Shown here: piece by piece, positions 60,609-64,000 of the stretch | Layout of the letters: each line of letters begins with the position of its first letter | How positions within the stretch are numbered: the first letter of the stretch is position 1 | Assembly (NCBI RefSeq): GCF_047345485.1 | Contig: NZ_JBLFEN010000003.1 | Location: forward strand, 424,307-488,306 | Reading direction: 5' to 3' | Source: Jejuia sp047345485 | GTDB lineage: Bacteria; Bacteroidota; Bacteroidia; Flavobacteriales; Flavobacteriaceae | Length of the DNA: 64,000 nucleotides | Position numbers and translations under genes: made by a program | Notes under the pieces: model-generated | The model's input: the letters and a program-made list of their open reading frames with translations, nothing else | What the model was told of the DNA's origin: nothing | Database searches by the model: none

Positions 60609-60623
60609 AAACCAAATATAACA

Positions 60624-61673
60624 CTAATTTAAAATTAGGTTATTATCATCAGTTACTATTCGATGTTCTTGATTTATTAATTGCCATGCGGTTGAAAAAA
60701 TTAGTCTGGTACGTTTTTCTAAAAGTTCATAATCTATTTTATCAGGTGTATCGGTATGTTTGTGATAATCTTCATGCTCCCCATTAAAATAAAAAATTAC
60801 AGGTATATCACGTTTTGCAAATTTATAGTGATCAGATCTAGAGTAATATTGGTTTCTATCATTTAAAGTATTATAAGTGTAATCTAAATCAATATCAACA
60901 TAAGCCTTACTTACAGCTTCAGAAACATAATGTAATTCTTTACTAATTCTATCAGACCCTATGAGATAAATATAATTTTTATTATGTGTGTGTCTATTAT
61001 CAATACGTCCTATCATATCAATATTTAAATTAGCTATTGTGTTTTTTAATGGAAAAATGGGGTTTTCTACATAAAACCTTGATCCTATTTGTCCAATCTC
61101 TTCGGCCGTAAAGTGTATAAATAAAATACTTCTTTTAGGACGATATCCATTAGCTACAGCAATATTAAATGCTTGTGCAATTTCCATAATAGCAACTGTG
61201 CCAGAACCATCATCATCAGCACCATAGTATATATTACCATCTTTTTTACCTAAGTGATCCAAATGAGCAGATAAAATGAGAATTTCATCTGGTTTTTCAT
61301 AACCTTTAATAAAAGCTAAAACGTTCTCAGTAGTTTCAATACCATTTGTTAAATACGGTCTGGTGATTTTTTGAAAATAATTTGCGTCATCAAAAGGAGA
61401 AGTAATACCCTCATTAATGTAGTAAGATTGTAAAAACTCTGCAGCTAGTTTTTGTCCTTGTTCTCCTGCTTTTCTCCCTTGAAATTCTTTAGAGGCAAAT
61501 TTGTAAAGTTGTGTGCTTAACTCTTTTGCAGTAATTGTTTTTGAGTATTTTTTTACTTCAGAGGTATCAACAAGAGAGACACTTTCCTTTAGATGTTTAA
61601 TCTTTAAAGTATATTTAGGTGTAGCGCATGTACCAACAAGTGTTAATAAGAGAATTGTGCTAAAAAATTTCAT
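60624..61673 (-). CDS. M28 family zinc peptidase, lipoprotein, paralogue
   Basis: A 349-residue relative of the following gene. The signal ends LLTLVGTCATP, with a likely lipobox Cys at about 16. Metal-binding motifs are complete: LSAHLDHLG, YGADDDGSGTVAIM, HFTAEEIGQIGS, NIDMIGR, and SRSDHYKFAKRDIPVI. Expected to be an envelope aminopeptidase. The two genes are on the same strand and 15 bases apart. Confidence 0.88.
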   Translation of the reverse strand: MKFFSTILLLTLVGTCATPKYTLKIKHLKESVSLVDTSEVKKYSKTITAKELSTQLYKFASKEFQGRKAGEQGQKLAAEFLQSYYINEGITSPFDDANYFQKITRPYLTNGIETTENVLAFIKGYEKPDEILILSAHLDHLGKKDGNIYYGADDDGSGTVAIMEIAQAFNIAVANGYRPKRSILFIHFTAEEIGQIGSRFYVENPIFPLKNTIANLNIDMIGRIDNRHTHNKNYIYLIGSDRISKELHYVSEAVSKAYVDIDLDYTYNTLNDRNQYYSRSDHYKFAKRDIPVIFYFNGEHEDYHKHTDTPDKIDYELLEKRTRLIFSTAWQLINQEHRIVTDDNNLILN

Positions 61674-61785
61674 TCGTTTTAGTTTACTGATAACAATACG
61701 CTAATAAAAGTTTTTAGGGAGTAAAACTTTATATTGATTTAGTATTAAAAACGGTGCAAATATAAAAAAAAGTAAAAAAAATAAG

Positions 61786-62130
61786 TTACTGATCTAAGTC
61801 AATTTCTTCAAAATCAATTTCTTCTAATTCTTCTATAGCTTCTTCTTTGGAGGTTTCTTCTTTTTCTATTAAGGCTTCTGTGTTACCTACTTTTGTTTCA
61901 CTAAAAATAGCTTTGTATGTTGTTAAGCCTAAAGCCATAATTGTTAAAATAAACGAAAATTGGATAATTTTTTTTACGTTTCCAGTTTTTTTAGAAAGGT
62001 AAAACGCGATTAAACCAAAGATTAAAGCAATTATAGAAGGGAATATTGCTAAATTAGATATAGGTAAAACTGATAAAATTATTGCTAAAATTGATGTTAT
62101 TAATGCAAGAATTGTAAATAAACGTTTCAT
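61786..62130 (-). CDS. Small membrane protein with acidic tail
   Basis: A 114-residue protein with three predicted helices (about 5-22, 27-45, 55-75) and a strongly acidic C-terminal tail (about 85-114, runs of Glu). No named domain. It lies 6 bases after the DUF3108 gene on the same strand, suggesting cotranscription. Function unknown. Confidence 0.68.
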   Translation of the reverse strand: MKRLFTILALITSILAIILSVLPISNLAIFPSIIALIFGLIAFYLSKKTGNVKKIIQFSFILTIMALGLTTYKAIFSETKVGNTEALIEKEETSKEEAIEELEEIDFEEIDLDQ

Positions 62131-62136
62131 AAAAAA

Positions 62137-62901
62137 TTAGTGTTTTAAACCAGTTGCAGATTTTATTTTTAACTCGCCATTACCAACAGGTATCTTAAAT
62201 TTCCCATAAACCATAATTTTATTTTCATCAGCAGTTAACCATATCAAATTGTCTTTTGTGCCTTTTATGACTTCAGATTCGTTACTACTCACTGCAATTT
62301 TATAACAAGTTTTACTACCTATAGCAGTATTTATAGTTTCTTTTCCAAGAAAAGTAATTTTAGCACTTATCTCTTTTCTATCAAAAATAACGGTAAATGT
62401 TTTTTTAGTTCCTACAGGCATTGATGAAAAATTAAAAAGCCTTATTTTGTATAAAGTAGAAACAATGTCTCTAGTTCCAGAATTTATTTTTACATCTTTT
62501 TTATCAACCCATTCTCTTTTAGTTTGTACACTTTTTACTGTATTGGTTTTATGGCTAAATGTATATTTTACATTTTTAGTGTACCCACCTTCATTTATAT
62601 CCCTTTTGTATAGGTAAGGCGTTAGTGTTTTTGGATTTACATAACTTTCATATAAATCTCTAATTTTAAAAAAATTATCCCATTTACTATAAGTTATGGC
62701 TTTACACTTTAAGTGTAATAAAGTAGCTTTTGAAGTTTTGATATTGCTTGTCTCTAAAGTTACTAGGGCAATATCATTTAATACACCAGACATATTATAG
62801 GATGCAGTATAAACTAATTTTTCGCCCGCTGCAATGGCTGTATTTTGTGAATATGTAATATGAGCAACAAATAAAATTAAAGCAATGAAAATACGCTTCA
62901 T
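62137..62901 (-). CDS. DUF3108 family exported protein
   Basis: A 254-residue protein with a signal peptide (1-18, ending THITYS/Q). The mature part begins AAGEKLVYTASYNM, the typical start of DUF3108 proteins, and contains SYVNPKTLTPYLYKRDINEG and a C-terminal NLIWLTADENKIMV. DUF3108 proteins are beta-rich periplasmic proteins of unknown function. It is the first gene of a two-gene unit with the small membrane protein. Confidence 0.85.
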   Translation of the reverse strand: MKRIFIALILFVAHITYSQNTAIAAGEKLVYTASYNMSGVLNDIALVTLETSNIKTSKATLLHLKCKAITYSKWDNFFKIRDLYESYVNPKTLTPYLYKRDINEGGYTKNVKYTFSHKTNTVKSVQTKREWVDKKDVKINSGTRDIVSTLYKIRLFNFSSMPVGTKKTFTVIFDRKEISAKITFLGKETINTAIGSKTCYKIAVSSNESEVIKGTKDNLIWLTADENKIMVYGKFKIPVGNGELKIKSATGLKH

Positions 62902-63204
62902 GTTAATGGTTTTTTGTGTTATAACGAAATGTTGTGCATTTATTGTGCCGAAAATACAATGTGAGTTGCTCTTATACTAATTTTTATTAAATTATGTAGC
63001 CTTTATTCAGGACGGGTCAAAATTAATGGCAACGGTCTAGTGTATGATTTCGTTGCGTGTTTAAGCACTAAAGTCAGCAAATAAATCACAGATAGAAAGT
63101 CCGCAAGGACTTTCGTAAGTAGGCTCTCACTAGCAATGGATTATATACGTTGTGCCTGTTGCACAAATCCTTTATAAATATAAAGAAATTTCGTATTTTT
63201 ATAT
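62902..63204. other. Intergenic region between DUF3108 gene and transposase remnant
   Basis: No gene. It contains cassette-boundary palindrome 4 (63028-63156). The remaining bases may hold the left end of the IS1182-type element, but no clear terminal inverted repeat could be set without its other end. Confidence 0.5.
63028..63156 (-). repeat. Cassette-boundary palindrome 4, reversed
   Basis: Read on the minus strand it starts GGCACAACGTATATAATCC and ends CATACACTAGACCGTTGCC, with the inner words TTGCTAGT, CCTACTTACGAAAG, TTTATTTGCTGA and CACGCAAC. These match elements 1 and 3 in order. An inner hairpin GAAAGTCC-TTGC-GGACTTTC lies in the centre. Confidence 0.6.
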
Positions 63205-64000
63205 ATGCAAGGCAAGAAAAATTATCAAGAAAAGTTATTTGCTCAATTTCAGTTAAGTGATCGAATTCCAGAGTCTAATTTTTACAGACGATTAAAAGCC
63301 GTTTTAGATTTAGACTTTCTTTATGTACAAACCAAGAGCTATTATGGATCTAGAGGACAAAAAAGCATCGATCCCATAGTATTCTTCAAGCTATGTTTGG
63401 TAGGCTATTTAGAGAATATTATCAGTGACCGCCAATTGATACAGCATAGCGGTATGCGATTGGATATACTATATTTTTTAGGCTATGACATCGATGAAGA
63501 ATTACCCTGGCATTCTACTATAAGTCGTACACGTCAACTGTATCCTGAAACTGTATTTGAAGATGTTTTTACCAAGGTATTAGGGATGTGTGTTAATCAG
63601 GGTATGGTAACAGGTCATACCCAAGCGATAGATTCAGCACCCGTCAAGGCGAATGCATCTATGGACAGTTTGGAACTTAAAGTCCCCAAAGAAGACTTAG
63701 AAGTTCATTTAGAAAAGATACGTCACATCAGTTCTATGGATAAAAAAAACTCCGATAAGGAAATCTAAGATTAATAAAGCCTCCAAAACGCAGCAAGGCA
63801 TTACAGCGAGTAATTACGAGTTACAGGAGTTAAAAAGTCGAAATAAGCGTTGACGAGCAGACCAAGACCAGCGCCCAGGAGCAGGTAACAAAGGCAGTAA
63901 ACCTGCCTGCCAACGAGGCAGGTATACTTCAAACAAAACACATTACAGTCCTACCGACCCCGATGCTCGTATTAGTGTAAAGCCAGGTAAGGCAAGGAAA
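63205..64000 (+). pseudogene. IS1182-type transposase, frameshifted and interrupted
   Basis: The first 180 codons encode an IS1182-family transposase N-terminus (DPIVFFKLCLVGYLENIISDRQLI, seen as FFKLCLVGYLEN; LPWHSTISRTRQLYP; AIDSAPVKANASM). At the A-run 63742-63749 the frame slips: the natural frame continues in another register as ASNYELQELKSRNKR, meets an in-frame TGA near 63852 where Trp is expected, and resumes as RPGAGNKGS and THYSPTDPDARISVKPGKAR up to the window edge. A small CCTGCCTGCC/GGCAGG palindrome interrupts it near 63901-63922. The copy in view cannot make an intact transposase. Confidence 0.85.

Overview
The window comes from a low-GC marine-type Bacteroidetes, most likely a member of the Flavobacteriaceae. 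The evidence is the AT-rich sequence, TAnnTTTG-type -7 promoter elements, the lack of strong Shine-Dalgarno sequences, a type IX secretion sorting domain, DUF3078, DUF3108 and DUF4202 proteins, bacillithiol deacetylase and an adenosylcobalamin-dependent ribonucleotide reductase. I cannot name a genus from sequence alone.

Layout. 1-11.5 kb: end of a nitrite reductase small subunit (nirD), DUF4202, a NarX-like kinase and a NarL-like regulator with two small genes between them, a DUF748 protein, and a giant fused assimilatory nitrate reductase followed by a rubredoxin-tailed partner. 11.5-17.5 kb: a seven-gene phosphorelay with CheY-like receiver, H-NOX heme sensor, two cytoplasmic histidine kinases, FIST sensor, Hpt protein and LytTR-type DNA-binding response regulator. 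17.5-24.4 kb: accessory DNA, with interspersed palindromes around a GIY-YIG gene, a secreted T9SS cargo protein, nested repeats, and single-gene cassettes bounded by long attC-like imperfect palindromes (SAH-hydrolase-like, SMI1/KNR4, lipoprotein). 24.4-40.4 kb: a probable exopolysaccharide locus with a TPR/beta-barrel porin, two receiver-glycosyltransferase fusions, two paralogous GT4 enzymes, STAS, flippase, GH5-like hydrolase, a large PTPS-related membrane protein and a degenerate glycosyltransferase. 40.4-47.3 kb: molybdenum cofactor genes (moaA, moaCB, moaE, moaD, mobA, moeA, modE-like) with a few inserted genes. 47.5-62.9 kb: a Crp/Fnr regulator and mostly housekeeping genes (purM, nrdJ, prfA, pyrF, bshB1, tRNA-His, two M28 peptidases). 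The right edge holds a broken IS1182-type transposase.

How it fits together. Nitrate assimilation (nir/nas genes) needs the Mo cofactor made by the 40-47 kb cluster. A 16-base palindrome (TAAGTA-N4-TACKTA) lies in front of the NarL-like regulator, the nitrate reductase and the Crp/Fnr gene, and in two of the three it overlaps the -7 element in the same way. This suggests one regulator ties nitrate reductase to the Mo-cofactor/Crp region.

The most notable observation is a second motif, CCATTCGTC with a weaker copy 21 bp downstream, found in intergenic DNA before the phosphorelay operon, the small ORF ahead of it, the T9SS cargo gene, one GT4 gene, the receiver/receiver-GT2 genes and (reversed) the TPR/beta-barrel gene. 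At three of these the motif starts exactly 62 bp before the -7 element. The two-turn direct repeat is the architecture expected for LytTR regulators. I therefore propose that the H-NOX/FIST phosphorelay drives a local LytTR regulon controlling exopolysaccharide synthesis and export and a surface protein, with further post-translational control through receiver domains fused to glycosyltransferases. The motif and spacing are read directly from the sequence; the regulatory link and polysaccharide role are inference.
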